This document shows positions 1 to 10,368 of a DNA stretch of 64,000 nucleotides, one piece after another. Position 1 is the first letter of the stretch. Every line of letters starts with the position of its first letter. Below the pieces are notes generated by a model, which saw only the letters and a program-made list of their open reading frames with translations, ran no database searches and was not told where the DNA came from. The position numbers and the translations under genes were made by a program. This DNA comes from an uncultured Elusimicrobia bacterium (GTDB taxonomy: Bacteria; Elusimicrobiota; Elusimicrobia; Elusimicrobiales; UBA9959): contig CAIXBR010000010.1 of assembly GCA_903917735.1 (NCBI GenBank), forward strand, positions 35,970-99,969. The letters are read 5' to 3'.

Positions 1-12
1 GCACTGGCAAAA

Positions 13-882
13 ATGAGACTTAGCACCGCCATCCTCGCCTTCTGCGCCCTCCTCGCCCCTTTCGCCGCCCGGGCGCAGGAGCGGGAAGAAGAGCGGGTGA
101 CGCTGACCACCGAAGACGGCTGGAACCTGAACGCCCGCTACCTGAAGGCCGCGGAAGGCGCCCCCACCGTAGTGCTGATACACACCAACAAGAGCGACCT
201 TACGGAATGGGAACCCTGGTTCAAGCCGATGCGCCGCTACGGTTTCGGCTACCTGGCCCTGGACCTGCGCGGGCACGGCAACAGCTTCGTCCTGCCGGAC
301 GGCTCCACCACCACCTGGCGCTCTTTCAGCGTCAGCGGCTCGGACAACGAATACAACCGCATGCTTCGCGACGTGGACTCGGCCATGGCCTATCTTTCCA
401 CCCATTCCGTGACCGCCGCGCAGACGGTGCTGGCTGGCTCGGTGCTGGGGGCGAACCTGGCCATCAAAGCCGCCGCCATAAACCCGGAGATCCCGATGGT
501 CATAGCCATCTCTCCGGCCCTTAACGTCAACGACGTGCTTTCGGTGAATCCTCTGCGCGCCTACGGCAAAAGGCCCCTGCTGATGATAGCCGGCGCCGAC
601 CGCGCCAAGCAGTATAAGGAATTCCAGCTTTTAAACGACATTGCCAAGATGGCCTGCGGCAAGAACAACGTCACGGTAATGATAGAGGCGAAAGGCTTCG
701 GCCCCAACCTGGTCAACAAATACAACCTGCGCCGCGTGCTGGACTGGATAAAGAATCCCAGACTGCCGGATATCGTGACAGCATCGACCGCGGCGCCGGC
801 CGGGCTTGCTCCCGGACCCGCAGAGCAACCGGCCACATCCCAAGAGGAGCAGGAAGAATACTCGCCCTTACCCCAGGACTGA
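13..882 (+). CDS. Secreted alpha/beta-hydrolase-fold protein, probably catalytically inactive
   Basis: 289 aa with an N-terminal signal peptide (hydrophobic residues 4-16, Ala-x-Ala before Gln22). The order of elements matches a dienelactone-hydrolase/lipase-like alpha/beta hydrolase: VVLIHTNKSD near residue 54 in the oxyanion region, LDLRGHGNS near residue 84, and a nucleophile-elbow strand near residue 141. The elbow reads GSVLGAN where active relatives have GxSxG (for example GASLGAN), so Val sits at the nucleophile position. The C-terminal GHG-type histidine motif reads KGFGPN, so the catalytic His also seems lost. The last 40 residues are a Pro/Ala/Glu-rich tail. It lies 1 bp upstream of the murQ start, so the two are probably co-transcribed. 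The fold assignment is fairly secure, but the role is unknown and hydrolase activity is doubtful. Confidence 0.75.
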   Translation: MRLSTAILAFCALLAPFAARAQEREEERVTLTTEDGWNLNARYLKAAEGAPTVVLIHTNKSDLTEWEPWFKPMRRYGFGYLALDLRGHGNSFVLPDGSTTTWRSFSVSGSDNEYNRMLRDVDSAMAYLSTHSVTAAQTVLAGSVLGANLAIKAAAINPEIPMVIAISPALNVNDVLSVNPLRAYGKRPLLMIAGADRAKQYKEFQLLNDIAKMACGKNNVTVMIEAKGFGPNLVNKYNLRRVLDWIKNPRLPDIVTASTAAPAGLAPGPAEQPATSQEEQEEYSPLPQD

Positions 883-883
883 T

Positions 884-1786
884 ATGAACAGCTCGGCTTT
901 TTCAAAATATTCGAAGCTTCCCACGGAACAGAACAACCCACGCACGCGCGACCTGGACCGGGTGCCGCTGCGGCGCGTGCTGGAAAAGCTCAACTATGAG
1001 GATATGCTGGTGCCGAAAGCTGTAGCGAAGGCCATCCCGCAGATAGAGAGAGCCGCGCGGGCCGTTTCCCGCACCTACCTTGCCGGGCGAAAGATTTATT
1101 TCATAGGCGCCGGCACCAGCGGGCGCCTCGGCGTGCTCGAGGCCGCGGAGATCCCCCCCACTTACGGCGTTTCGCCCGACGTGTTCACCGCCCTCATGGC
1201 CGGCGGCCAGATGGCCGTGTTCCACTCCAAAGAGGGCGCGGAGGACGTTTTCGAGAACGGCAGGAAAGAGATAGCTAAACTGGCGCACCGTGGCGACGCC
1301 GTGGTGGGCATAGCGGCCAGCGGCATCACCCCGTACGTGCAGGGCGGCCTGGCCGCAGGCCGGGCGAAAGGCGCCGTAACGGTCCTGGTTACCTGCAACC
1401 CCCGCGAAAGAGCGAAGGAAGCGGATATAAGGATAGCTCTCGACGTTGGCCCCGAGCCGGTTTCCGGCTCCACCCGGATGAAGTCCGGAACGGCCACCAA
1501 GCTGGCGCTGAACATGCTCTCCACCGCCTCGATGGTGATCTCCGGCAAGGTCTATCGGAACTGGATGGTGGACGTTAAGACCACCTCCAGGAAACTGGTG
1601 CTGCGCGCCGAAAGGATCACCGCCACGGTGGGAGGCGTGGGCCAGCCCGAAGCCCGCCGCCTCCTGGACCTGACCGGCAACGACGTAAAAACCGCCATAG
1701 TGATGGCCCGCCTGGGAATTTCGAAAGAAAAAGCCCTGGCCCGGATAAAGAGGGCCAAAGGCTTCCTGAAGAACATCCTCGGCTGA
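884..1786 (+). CDS. murQ: N-acetylmuramic acid 6-phosphate etherase
   Basis: 300 aa, the usual family length. MurQ cleaves the lactyl ether of MurNAc-6-phosphate to give GlcNAc-6-phosphate and D-lactate in cytoplasmic recycling of peptidoglycan amino sugars. Visible motifs are the SIS-domain sugar-phosphate loop GAGTSGRLGVLEAAE (about residues 66-80), EGAED, and the conserved SGSTRMKSGTATK segment near residue 195. The frame is open upstream to 806, but those extra residues overlap the preceding gene and do not resemble the family, so the ATG at 884 is preferred. It starts 1 bp after the upstream stop and ends at a strong terminator. No MurNAc transporter or kinase (MurP, AmgK, AnmK) is adjacent. 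Confidence 0.95.
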   Translation: MNSSAFSKYSKLPTEQNNPRTRDLDRVPLRRVLEKLNYEDMLVPKAVAKAIPQIERAARAVSRTYLAGRKIYFIGAGTSGRLGVLEAAEIPPTYGVSPDVFTALMAGGQMAVFHSKEGAEDVFENGRKEIAKLAHRGDAVVGIAASGITPYVQGGLAAGRAKGAVTVLVTCNPRERAKEADIRIALDVGPEPVSGSTRMKSGTATKLALNMLSTASMVISGKVYRNWMVDVKTTSRKLVLRAERITATVGGVGQPEARRLLDLTGNDVKTAIVMARLGISKEKALARIKRAKGFLKNILG

Positions 1787-1800
1787 CAAAGCCCGGACAC

Positions 1801-1836
1801 AAAAAAACCGCGCCTTTCCAAAAGCGCGGTTTTTTT
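1801..1836 (+). terminator. Intrinsic terminator after murQ
   Basis: CCGCGC (1808-1813), a 10-nt loop, then GCGCGG (1824-1829) followed by seven T. Seven A precede the stem, so the A/T flanks extend the pairing and could allow termination in both directions. Confidence 0.9.
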
Positions 1837-1934
1837 ACTTTCAGCGCGCAACCGAAGCGGGGAGCCGGGCGTAATAGTGAATAGAGGCCGAGCCTTAAGC
1901 TGTACTGCACGGGGCGGCTGCCGCTCAAGTATTG

Positions 1935-1940
1935 TAAAAT
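1935..1940 (+). promoter_or_regulatory. Candidate -10 box for the tolC-macAB operon
   Basis: TAAAAT preceded directly by TTG and ending 6 nt before the ATG at 1947. No Shine-Dalgarno sequence lies between box and start, so if this promoter is real the transcript would be leaderless. No convincing -35 box is seen. The same TTGTAAAAT-N6-start layout occurs upstream of mtaB. Confidence 0.4.
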
Positions 1941-1946
1941 AATTCC

Positions 1947-3179
1947 ATGCGCCTGCTTTACCTTTTATTCATTATCTGTATCTTTTCAGCTTTTTCACAC
2001 GCCGCGGACGTACTGACCTTTGAAGAAGCCGAAAAAGCGATGCTGGCCGCCAACCCGCAGGCCGTCTCCGCGGCGCTCACCCTGGAGGCGGCCCGCTCAA
2101 ACCTGGCGTCGGCCAGGGACGCCCTTTACCCGGCTTTTTCCGCGAACGGCTCATATTACCGGCAAGGAGCGCAGGCTCTGCGCGGCTACGGAGCATACTC
2201 CTACGGCTTTTCCGGCACACAGCCGCTGTACGTCCCGGCGCTGTCCGCCGCGATAAGCGCGTCCAAGGCCTCCGCCTGGGCGATGCAGGCCTCGAAGGAC
2301 CGCATAGCATCAGCCCTTCGCTACCAGCTTAAAACCGTTTTCGCCGACATTCTGAACGCGCGCGAAACCATAAATTTATCGCAGGAAACCCTGAAGCGCC
2401 GCGCAGACAACCTTGAACTTATCCGGCTTAAATACCAGGCGGGGCGGGAGAACAAAGCCGCCCTGCTGGAAACGGACGCCGCGCTGAAAACAGCGCAATG
2501 GCAGGACGATAAATACAAAAAAGACCTGCGCCTGCTGCAGCGCAGGCTGAACCGCCTGCTGGGGCGGCCGGCGCCGGCCCCCGTCCCGGAACTGCAGCTG
2601 CCGCAGCCGCCCGAGCCGCCCGCCGATTTCTCGGCGGTCGCCGCCCGCTTGGAGAGCCACTACTCCCTCAGCTCCGCCCGCGCGGCGCTGGACTCGGCGG
2701 AGGCTTCGCTGGAGACCTCGCAAAGCTCCATCCTCCCCTCGGCCAACGCCAGCGCCGGCTATCTCTGGAGCGGCGCCAACTGGCCTTCTTCCCCCAACAG
2801 CTGGACGCTGGGCGCGGCTCTCAGCTTCCCTATCTTCAGCAGCGGCAAGCTTTCAAGCGGCCTGGACGCCGCCCAAAAGGCCGTGTCAGCCGCTCAAGCC
2901 GATTACAGGAACGCGCGGGACGAGGTTTACCTTAACGCCGAGGACGCCTTCCTCTCCTGGCGCGAAGCCAGCTCCTACATGGACGTGGCAAAAAGCTCCA
3001 TGGACGCGGCCGAAGCCCGGGCCTGGCTGGTGCGCAAGCAATATCTGGCCGGGCAATCCTCCTATTTCGAATGGCGCAACGTGGAAGAAGAGCTGATCAC
3101 AGAGAAGAACCAGTACCTGGCGGCGCAGCTAGGCCTGATAACGGCCCATGCCGCCTTCTCGCAGGCCTCCGGAGAATAG
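1947..3179 (+). CDS. TolC-family outer-membrane efflux protein
   Basis: 410 aa with a signal peptide (MRLLYLLFIICIFSAFSHA). It is a typical outer-membrane factor with two homologous halves of long Ala-rich alpha-helical hairpins, beginning with LTFEEAEKAML (residues about 23-33), the usual TolC-family opening. The second half contains GAALSFPIFSSGK, the conserved beta-strand/turn of the family. It trimerises to form the outer-membrane and periplasmic exit duct. It is followed after 1 bp by a MacA-type adaptor and then a MacB-type ABC transporter, so it is the exit duct of that pump. A possible -10 box sits 6 nt before the start. Family assignment is firm; the substrate is unknown. Confidence 0.92.
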   Translation: MRLLYLLFIICIFSAFSHAADVLTFEEAEKAMLAANPQAVSAALTLEAARSNLASARDALYPAFSANGSYYRQGAQALRGYGAYSYGFSGTQPLYVPALSAAISASKASAWAMQASKDRIASALRYQLKTVFADILNARETINLSQETLKRRADNLELIRLKYQAGRENKAALLETDAALKTAQWQDDKYKKDLRLLQRRLNRLLGRPAPAPVPELQLPQPPEPPADFSAVAARLESHYSLSSARAALDSAEASLETSQSSILPSANASAGYLWSGANWPSSPNSWTLGAALSFPIFSSGKLSSGLDAAQKAVSAAQADYRNARDEVYLNAEDAFLSWREASSYMDVAKSSMDAAEARAWLVRKQYLAGQSSYFEWRNVEEELITEKNQYLAAQLGLITAHAAFSQASGE

Positions 3180-3180
3180 A

Positions 3181-4140
3181 ATGAAAAGACCTTTTTACAG
3201 AATGAAGCGTTTCCTGATCCCGGTGATCATCGCCGCGCTTATCGGCGGCATCTGGGGGCTGGCCAGGCGCGCCGGCGCCAAGAGCGAGGCCAAGCGCATT
3301 GCCGAGCTCTCCCCCGCCCACCCCGCCCGCGGCGGCCTGGTGGTAAAGACGCAGGCCACGGGCAACGTGGAGCCCGAGAACCGCGTGCTGGTCACCCCCT
3401 CCGTCAGCGGCCGCTCCGAGCAGGTGCTGTTCGCGGAAGGCCAGCAGTTAAAGAAAGGCCAGATCATGGCCTGGGTCAGTTCCAGCGAACGCACCGCGCT
3501 GCTGGATTCCCTTAAGATGAAGGACAGCACGCCCGAGGAAAGAAAGATGGTGGAGGAGGCCTACAACCTTACTCCGGTGGTGGCCCCCATCGACGGCATG
3601 GTGGTAAAGCGCTCCGTGGAGCCGGGCCAGTCCGTCAGCGAGGCCAAAGAGCTGGCCGTGATCTCGGACCGGCTGATCATAAAGACTTTCGTGGACGAAA
3701 CAGACATCGGCACGGTAAAGGAAGGCCAGAAGGCGGAGTTCTACCTTGACGCCTTCCCGAAGGACAAGGAGGAAGGCCACGTCATCGCCATCTCGCGCGA
3801 GTCCTCCCAGAAGGACGGCGTCATCGTCTACGAGGTCAAGACGCTGCCCGACCGCTACATCCCCGCCATGCGCTCCGGCATGACGGCCGACGTGCTGATA
3901 GTGACAGGCCGCCGCGACAACGTGCTCACCATCCCCAAGCGCGCCGTTAAATACAAGGACGGGGACGCCTTGGTCACCACCAAGTCCAAGGCGGGCAAGG
4001 TAGAGGAAAAAAAGATTTCCGTAGGCGCGGCCAACGAGAACACCATAGAGGTGCTCTCCGGCCTGGCCGACAACGACACGGTTTATTATTCCACCGGAGT
4101 GCCGAAGGAACGCTCCGGCTTCCAGGTAAATTCCGACTGA
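3181..4140 (+). CDS. HlyD/MacA-type periplasmic adaptor protein
   Basis: 319 aa from the ATG at 3181, 1 bp after the tolC-like stop. An in-frame GTG-type extension to 3148 overlaps tolC and is disfavoured. There is one N-terminal membrane anchor (FLIPVIIAALIGGIWGLA). A split lipoyl/biotinyl-like domain follows (TGNVEPENRVLVTPSVSG and APIDGMVVKRSVEPGQSV), then beta-barrel and membrane-proximal domains (DNVLTIPKRAVKYKDG). The helical hairpin between the lipoyl halves is short compared with E. coli MacA. The protein would link the inner-membrane MacB-like ATPase/permease to the TolC-like duct. It ends 1 bp before the macB-like ATG. Confidence 0.9.
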   Translation: MKRPFYRMKRFLIPVIIAALIGGIWGLARRAGAKSEAKRIAELSPAHPARGGLVVKTQATGNVEPENRVLVTPSVSGRSEQVLFAEGQQLKKGQIMAWVSSSERTALLDSLKMKDSTPEERKMVEEAYNLTPVVAPIDGMVVKRSVEPGQSVSEAKELAVISDRLIIKTFVDETDIGTVKEGQKAEFYLDAFPKDKEEGHVIAISRESSQKDGVIVYEVKTLPDRYIPAMRSGMTADVLIVTGRRDNVLTIPKRAVKYKDGDALVTTKSKAGKVEEKKISVGAANENTIEVLSGLADNDTVYYSTGVPKERSGFQVNSD

Positions 4141-4141
4141 C

Positions 4142-6097
<1,956 letters not shown>

Positions 6098-6224
6098 CCC
6101 CGCGCCGCAGGCGGTTTGACCGCCGACATAGGCCTTTAGGGCAACCCCCGGTTGGGCACAAAGACCCTGGTGACCGGCCGGTCATAATGCTAAACTTTAT
6201 CTTAGGTAATCTAAGGAGAATAAA

Positions 6225-6929
6225 ATGAAAAAATTGACCTCATTAGCTTTGATACTGGCTTTCTCGCAGATCGCCGGGGCGCAGATGAACTTCGACAAGG
6301 GCATAGACGTGAAGAGCGCCATTAGCAGCGCTAAAGCCTCGGACGCCGTCATCCCCGCCGCCAGGTTCCCCCAGATGGTGAACATGACCCGCGACTGCAA
6401 GAAGATAACCTTCGGCGCCGCCGACCCGCTCGCCTCCGCCGTAGTGCCGCTCCGCGCCCAGGAAGAGGACCAGGACTGCCAGAACATGGGCCCCTACGTA
6501 GGCCAGATCTGCACCCCCTCCTTCAGGAACTACAGCGCCGACGCGCAGATCGTAGTAACTCAACCCCGCGAACTTAAACCGGACCAAAAAGAAGTTTTTG
6601 AAGTCTGCCTGTGGGGCTCTTTCCTCAGCATGAAACCGGTCTCCACCGTTTACAAATACAACGTCAACCGTGTGCTCGATGTTTTCCAGATCACACCTCA
6701 GGGCCCCATTCAGCCTAAGGAGCTGGCCAAGAGCGCGCCCGCCCAGGGTGTCTGCAACATAGCCATGGACGACGGCCACTTCTGCACCTACCGCTGCAAG
6801 GACGGCAGCTACATCACCAACCCCAACCCGTTCCCTACGATCCCGGCCCCCAACCAGTGGGTAGGCCCGATCTCCACTCCCTGCAGGCCCACCGTTCCCA
6901 ACACGCCGCTTATAACCTTCACGAAGTAA
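6225..6929 (+). CDS. Small secreted protein of unknown function
   Basis: 234 aa with a clear signal peptide (MKKLTSLALILAFSQIAGAQ) and a good ribosome-binding site (CTAAGGAG, 6 nt spacing). The mature protein has eight Cys, including CKKIT, QDCQNMG, QICTPSF, CNIAMDDGHFCTYRC and a C-terminal TPCRP. Disulfide-bonded folding in the periplasm or outside the cell is therefore likely. There is no recognised domain. A terminator follows directly. That terminator was once shared with the convergent dacB gene and is now split from it by an insertion sequence. It is a genuine gene by its start signal, signal peptide and codon use. Confidence 0.8.
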   Translation: MKKLTSLALILAFSQIAGAQMNFDKGIDVKSAISSAKASDAVIPAARFPQMVNMTRDCKKITFGAADPLASAVVPLRAQEEDQDCQNMGPYVGQICTPSFRNYSADAQIVVTQPRELKPDQKEVFEVCLWGSFLSMKPVSTVYKYNVNRVLDVFQITPQGPIQPKELAKSAPAQGVCNIAMDDGHFCTYRCKDGSYITNPNPFPTIPAPNQWVGPISTPCRPTVPNTPLITFTK

Positions 6930-6947
6930 ACTTCATAGAACTGCGTA

Positions 6948-6981
6948 ACAAAAAACAGCCGGCTAAAAGCCGGCTGTTTTT
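6948..6981 (+). repeat. Left copy of the 34-bp target duplication, carrying an intrinsic terminator
   Basis: A 34-bp sequence holding the hairpin CAGCCGGC-TAAAA-GCCGGCTG with A and T flanks. It is repeated exactly at 8852-8885 on the other side of the insertion sequence. It terminates the secreted-protein gene on + and, before the insertion, would have served dacB on - as well. Confidence 0.92.
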
Positions 6982-6994
6982 CCCGACTTTGACA
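6982..6994 (+). repeat. Left terminal inverted repeat of the insertion sequence
   Basis: CCCGACTTTGACA, perfectly complementary to 8839-8851. It directly abuts the left target duplication. Confidence 0.9.
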
Positions 6995-7120
6995 CTTAAA
7001 CCCTGAAAATCCGCCTTGTCTCCAATGAAGTGGGTCTAGGAAATCCGAAAATGTAGGCACACAATCTTTCTAAATTGTGCCAATTTATATTGACGACAAA
7101 CGCGGTGCCTGCCATAATAT

Positions 7121-8794
7121 TTGTGTGTCTTGAGAATAAATCATAACGCACAAGGCGTAGCGTACCTCCAGATCGCCCGCAGCTACCGGGAAGCCGGCAA
7201 AGTCAAACGGGAGATTTTGTTTTCACTTGGCCGACTGGACGTATTGCAGGCCACCGGACAAATTGACGCACTGGTAAAAAGCCTGTCGCGCTTCGCGACG
7301 CGGCAACAACTAATAGATTTAAGCGAAGATGTTTCAGTGTCACAGGTATACCACCTGGGTGCCGCGCATGTGGTGAACAAAATGCTGGAACGCCTGGAAA
7401 TCAAACGGATGCTTGAACGCCTGGCGGCGGAGCATCCTCGGATGAAGCTGCCCTGGGCGGCGATAATTACCGGTATGATTATGAGCCGGTTTATCAAGCC
7501 GTGCTCGAAACGGCGATTAAATCTGGAACAATGGGAAAAGATTTATCCCGGTATTTTGGAAATGGACGCGCCGCCACTGAAAAGTTTTTATCGTGCGATG
7601 GATGTGCTATGGGAACACCGGGAGGATGTCGAGGCGACACTGTTTGAACGTGGCGGGGAGAGGGATTTATTCAACCAAGAGCTCGACGTGGTTTTTTACG
7701 ATTTAACGACGCTTCATTTTGAAAGCGTCAATGACGCCCCAGACGACGGCGAGTTGCGGCGCTTTGGTTACAGCAAGAACCACCGTAAAGATTTGACGCA
7801 GGTAATCCTGGGGCTGCTGGTAGACCGGGACGGTGTGCCGGTCGGATACCAGCTGTTTCCCGGCAACACGTATGAACCGCACAGCCTGCCGGTCATCCTG
7901 GAAAAACTGAAAACTAAATATCACATTACCCGGATTGTTTTAGTTGCGGACCGGGGAATAATCACGAAAGATAATTTAAACGAGTTGCAGAAAGCGCAGA
8001 TGGATTTTATTTTGGGGGCGCGTTTGTGGGGCATGACGAAGGAATGGCAAGCCGAAGTAATGGATAAGAGCAAATATCGGCTGTTAAACAAAGCCGGGAC
8101 TTTGCTAATCCGCGAAATGGAATACCAGAGCAGTCGATTGATTGTGACATAGAGCCGGGAGCGCGCCGAGCGGGACGCATTCATCCGGAAAGAGATTGTA
8201 AGAAAAATCCGGGAGCAGTTGGACAAGAAAAATCCAGAGCCGAAGCAATTCGTGACGCACAAGGGATACCGGCAGTTCTTAAACGGTTTAAATGAGGGAA
8301 CGCCGGTAATTGACGAGCAGGCCATCAGCGAGGCTCAAACCCGCGACGGTTTTTTCGGTGTACTAACAAATGTCGCAGGCACAACGTTGCGCGACGAAGA
8401 AATTTATGACCGCTATAGAGATCTATGGCGCGTGGAAGACGCTTTTGGGGAAATCAAGGGGCCAATCCAAACGCGGCCGATGTTTCATTGGGTTGATTCC
8501 CGGATTCAGTCACACGTGCTCTTGTGCCTGTTGACCTATTATGTGGAAGCAATCCTCATCCGGGATTTTCGCAAAGCCAAGTCATCGTTCACAGTAGGCG
8601 AGTGGTTTCGGGCGCTCAATGAAGTCTATGCGATTCCCGTAGACGTGCGCGGAACGCGGGCGTGGGTGCGCAATGAAATTAAGGGAGTTGCGGCAAAGGG
8701 CTACGAAATTATGCGGATGAAATTGCCAGACCGGGTGCTCAAGATCGAGAAAATACACACCGGGGAGGGTGTAGGTACACAAGATTTTGCGTAA
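7121..8794 (+). pseudogene. IS1634-family DDE transposase, interrupted by an amber codon
   Basis: Reading from TTG 7121, the frame runs 343 codons to a TAG at 8150-8152 and continues in the same frame to TAA 8792-8794, about 557 codons in all. The N-terminus has YLQIARSYREAGKVKRE and SLGRLDVL, hallmarks of the IS1634 group. The DDE catalytic segments are FYDLTTLHFES, LVADRGIITKDN and WRVEDAFGEIKGPI, the last one after the stop. The residues around the stop read LIVT-stop-SRERAERDAF. I expect Tyr at the stop position, so one TAT/TAC to TAG change would explain it. Without readthrough the product lacks the catalytic Glu and should be inactive. No ATG is available at the 5' end and TTG is the only plausible start. 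Confidence 0.88.
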
Positions 8795-8838
8795 ATTGCA
8801 AAAAGTGCTTAAAAATTAAGGATTTCTCAAAAACTAAC

Positions 8839-8851
8839 TGTCAAAGTCGGG
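8839..8851 (-). repeat. Right terminal inverted repeat of the insertion sequence
   Basis: TGTCAAAGTCGGG, the exact complement of the left end at 6982-6994. It directly abuts the right target duplication at 8852. Confidence 0.9.
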
Positions 8852-8886
8852 ACAAAAAACAGCCGGCTAAAAGCCGGCTGTTTTTT
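8852..8886 (-). terminator. Right copy of the target duplication: intrinsic terminator of dacB
   Basis: Same hairpin as 6948-6981 (CAGCCGGC-TAAAA-GCCGGCTG, A6 before and T6 after). It lies 17 bp beyond the dacB stop and is oriented correctly for termination on the minus strand. It is also functional on +, so transcription leaving the insertion sequence should be stopped on both sides. Confidence 0.88.
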
Positions 8887-8902
8887 ATTCCCCGGAGCGG
8901 TT

Positions 8903-10330
8903 TCAGAAATCCTTGTACAGCTCCAGCAGAAGCTCCTCGTGCAGTTTGTCCAGCGCGGAAGGCTGGGCGGAATAGCCGTTCATTATAGAGGTGAAGGCCA
9001 GCGTCCGGCCTTTTTTCGTCTTAAGGTAGCCGGTATAGGAACGCACACCGTTAAGCGAACCAGACTTGAGCCTTAAATTGTTTTCAAGGGGCGTGCCTTT
9101 GCCCATGGCGCGCAGGTGTCCGGTGGCGTCCGGGTCGCCCGGATAGACCAGAGAATCGGAAAAGGCGGCGTAATAGCTCTTCTTGTAGACCGCGCGCAGC
9201 AGATCCGTGAAATTTTCGGCCTTGACGGTATCGCGGGAGGAAAGCCCGCAGCCGTCCACGATGTCCAGTTCGGAGACGTCGGCCCCGGCTGAGGACAGGA
9301 AGCCCCGCACGGCGGAAAGACCCGCTTCCGGGCTGCCGCCGCCGAGGTGGCGCAGCAGGAGCTCGGCGTACAGGTTGAAGCTGTGCTTGTTGGTCACGCG
9401 CACCACGCTCCTGAGCGGCGCGGAAACGGTCTCCATTATTTTTGTCTTTACAGCCGGGGCGCTCCCGCTGTAAGGCTTCTTATTCGAGTTTATCCCTGCT
9501 TTTACCAGGTAGGCGTTAAAAGCCTGCGCGGCGAACAGGGCCGGGTCCGGCAGCGCGCCCTTTATGGCGAACTCAGGCTGGCCCTGCGGTATCGAGCCGC
9601 GCAGCACGGCCTGGTACTGACCGGGGAAAGCGTAGATGTAGCCTTCATCTCCGGAACCGGACGGGCCGGTCTTCATATGGTCCTCGAATTTAAGGCCCTC
9701 CACGTACGGCTCGGTGCGCAGCACTGTAGCCTCTCCGCCCGCCTTGTCCGCCGGTTTAAGGAACAGTTTGTAAAGCCCGTCATTGATGGTAAGCGCCGAA
9801 GGTTGGGCGGCGTAGTAATTGCCGATGTCCTCCCACGCCCAGGAACCGGGCGGCACGCTTTCAAAAGCCGTGTCGTCGCCCACTACCGCTCCGTTTATCA
9901 CTTTTATGCCCGCTGTCTTTAGCGCCGCCGCCCAATCCTTGAAAACCTCCTCCATAGGCGCCGCGCCTTTTACCAGCTGCGAACCCAGCGAAGGGTCCCC
10001 TCCGCCCTTTATATAGATGTTGCCGTTCAGAAAGCCGTTGGAAATAGCACCGTCGTAATACAGTACCGTGCCGAACGTATGCTCAGGGCCGAACTTATCC
10101 AGGGCCGCGGCGGTCACAAAGACCTTCAGGATGCTGGCCGGGGTCAGGTTGCGGCGCGGGTTGAACTCCGCCACGGTCTTCCCGGTGGCCGTGTCTTTCA
10201 CGCTTAGTCCCCAGGCCGCGTTCTTTATGCCCGCGGAGCCGGCCGCCGCCTTGATCTGCCCTTCGATACCGGACGCGCCGAGCAGGAGCGGGAAAAGGAG
10301 TAAAAAGGAAACGAGGATCGTCGTTCTCAT
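8903..10330 (-). CDS. dacB: D-alanyl-D-alanine carboxypeptidase/endopeptidase, PBP4 type (peptidase S13)
   Basis: 475 aa with a signal peptide (MRTTILVSFLLLFPLLLGASG). The three penicillin-binding motifs of family S13 are present: SILK (Ser66-Lys69) in TPASILKVF, SFN near residue 308 in KHSFNLYAELLLRHLGG, and KSG near 418 in LRLKSGSLNGVRSYTGYL. Length and spacing match DacB, including the large insert between the first two motifs. It removes terminal D-Ala and cleaves D-Ala-mDAP cross-links in periplasmic peptidoglycan. It is divergent from the gene at 10369. Its shared bidirectional terminator was duplicated by the insertion sequence. Confidence 0.93.
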   Translation of the reverse strand: MRTTILVSFLLLFPLLLGASGIEGQIKAAAGSAGIKNAAWGLSVKDTATGKTVAEFNPRRNLTPASILKVFVTAAALDKFGPEHTFGTVLYYDGAISNGFLNGNIYIKGGGDPSLGSQLVKGAAPMEEVFKDWAAALKTAGIKVINGAVVGDDTAFESVPPGSWAWEDIGNYYAAQPSALTINDGLYKLFLKPADKAGGEATVLRTEPYVEGLKFEDHMKTGPSGSGDEGYIYAFPGQYQAVLRGSIPQGQPEFAIKGALPDPALFAAQAFNAYLVKAGINSNKKPYSGSAPAVKTKIMETVSAPLRSVVRVTNKHSFNLYAELLLRHLGGGSPEAGLSAVRGFLSSAGADVSELDIVDGCGLSSRDTVKAENFTDLLRAVYKKSYYAAFSDSLVYPGDPDATGHLRAMGKGTPLENNLRLKSGSLNGVRSYTGYLKTKKGRTLAFTSIMNGYSAQPSALDKLHEELLLELYKDF

Positions 10331-10368
10331 AGGGAAAAGTATAGCAAAAATGCTAAATTATACTTTCA

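Larger units (their letters stand above)
6982..8851 (+). mobile_element. IS1634-family insertion sequence, 1870 bp
   Basis: The element is bounded by 13-bp perfect terminal inverted repeats, CCCGACTTTGACA at 6982-6994 and its complement at 8839-8851. Weaker complementarity continues about 20 bp further in. It holds one transposase gene on +, interrupted by a stop codon. It is flanked by an exact 34-bp direct repeat (6948-6981 and 8852-8885), the target-site duplication. Long, variable target duplications are a known feature of IS1634/IS1549-type elements, which agrees with the transposase family. Codon use in the element (more A/T, many TTT, AAT and ATT codons) differs from the GC-rich neighbours, consistent with recent arrival. 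Confidence 0.93.
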
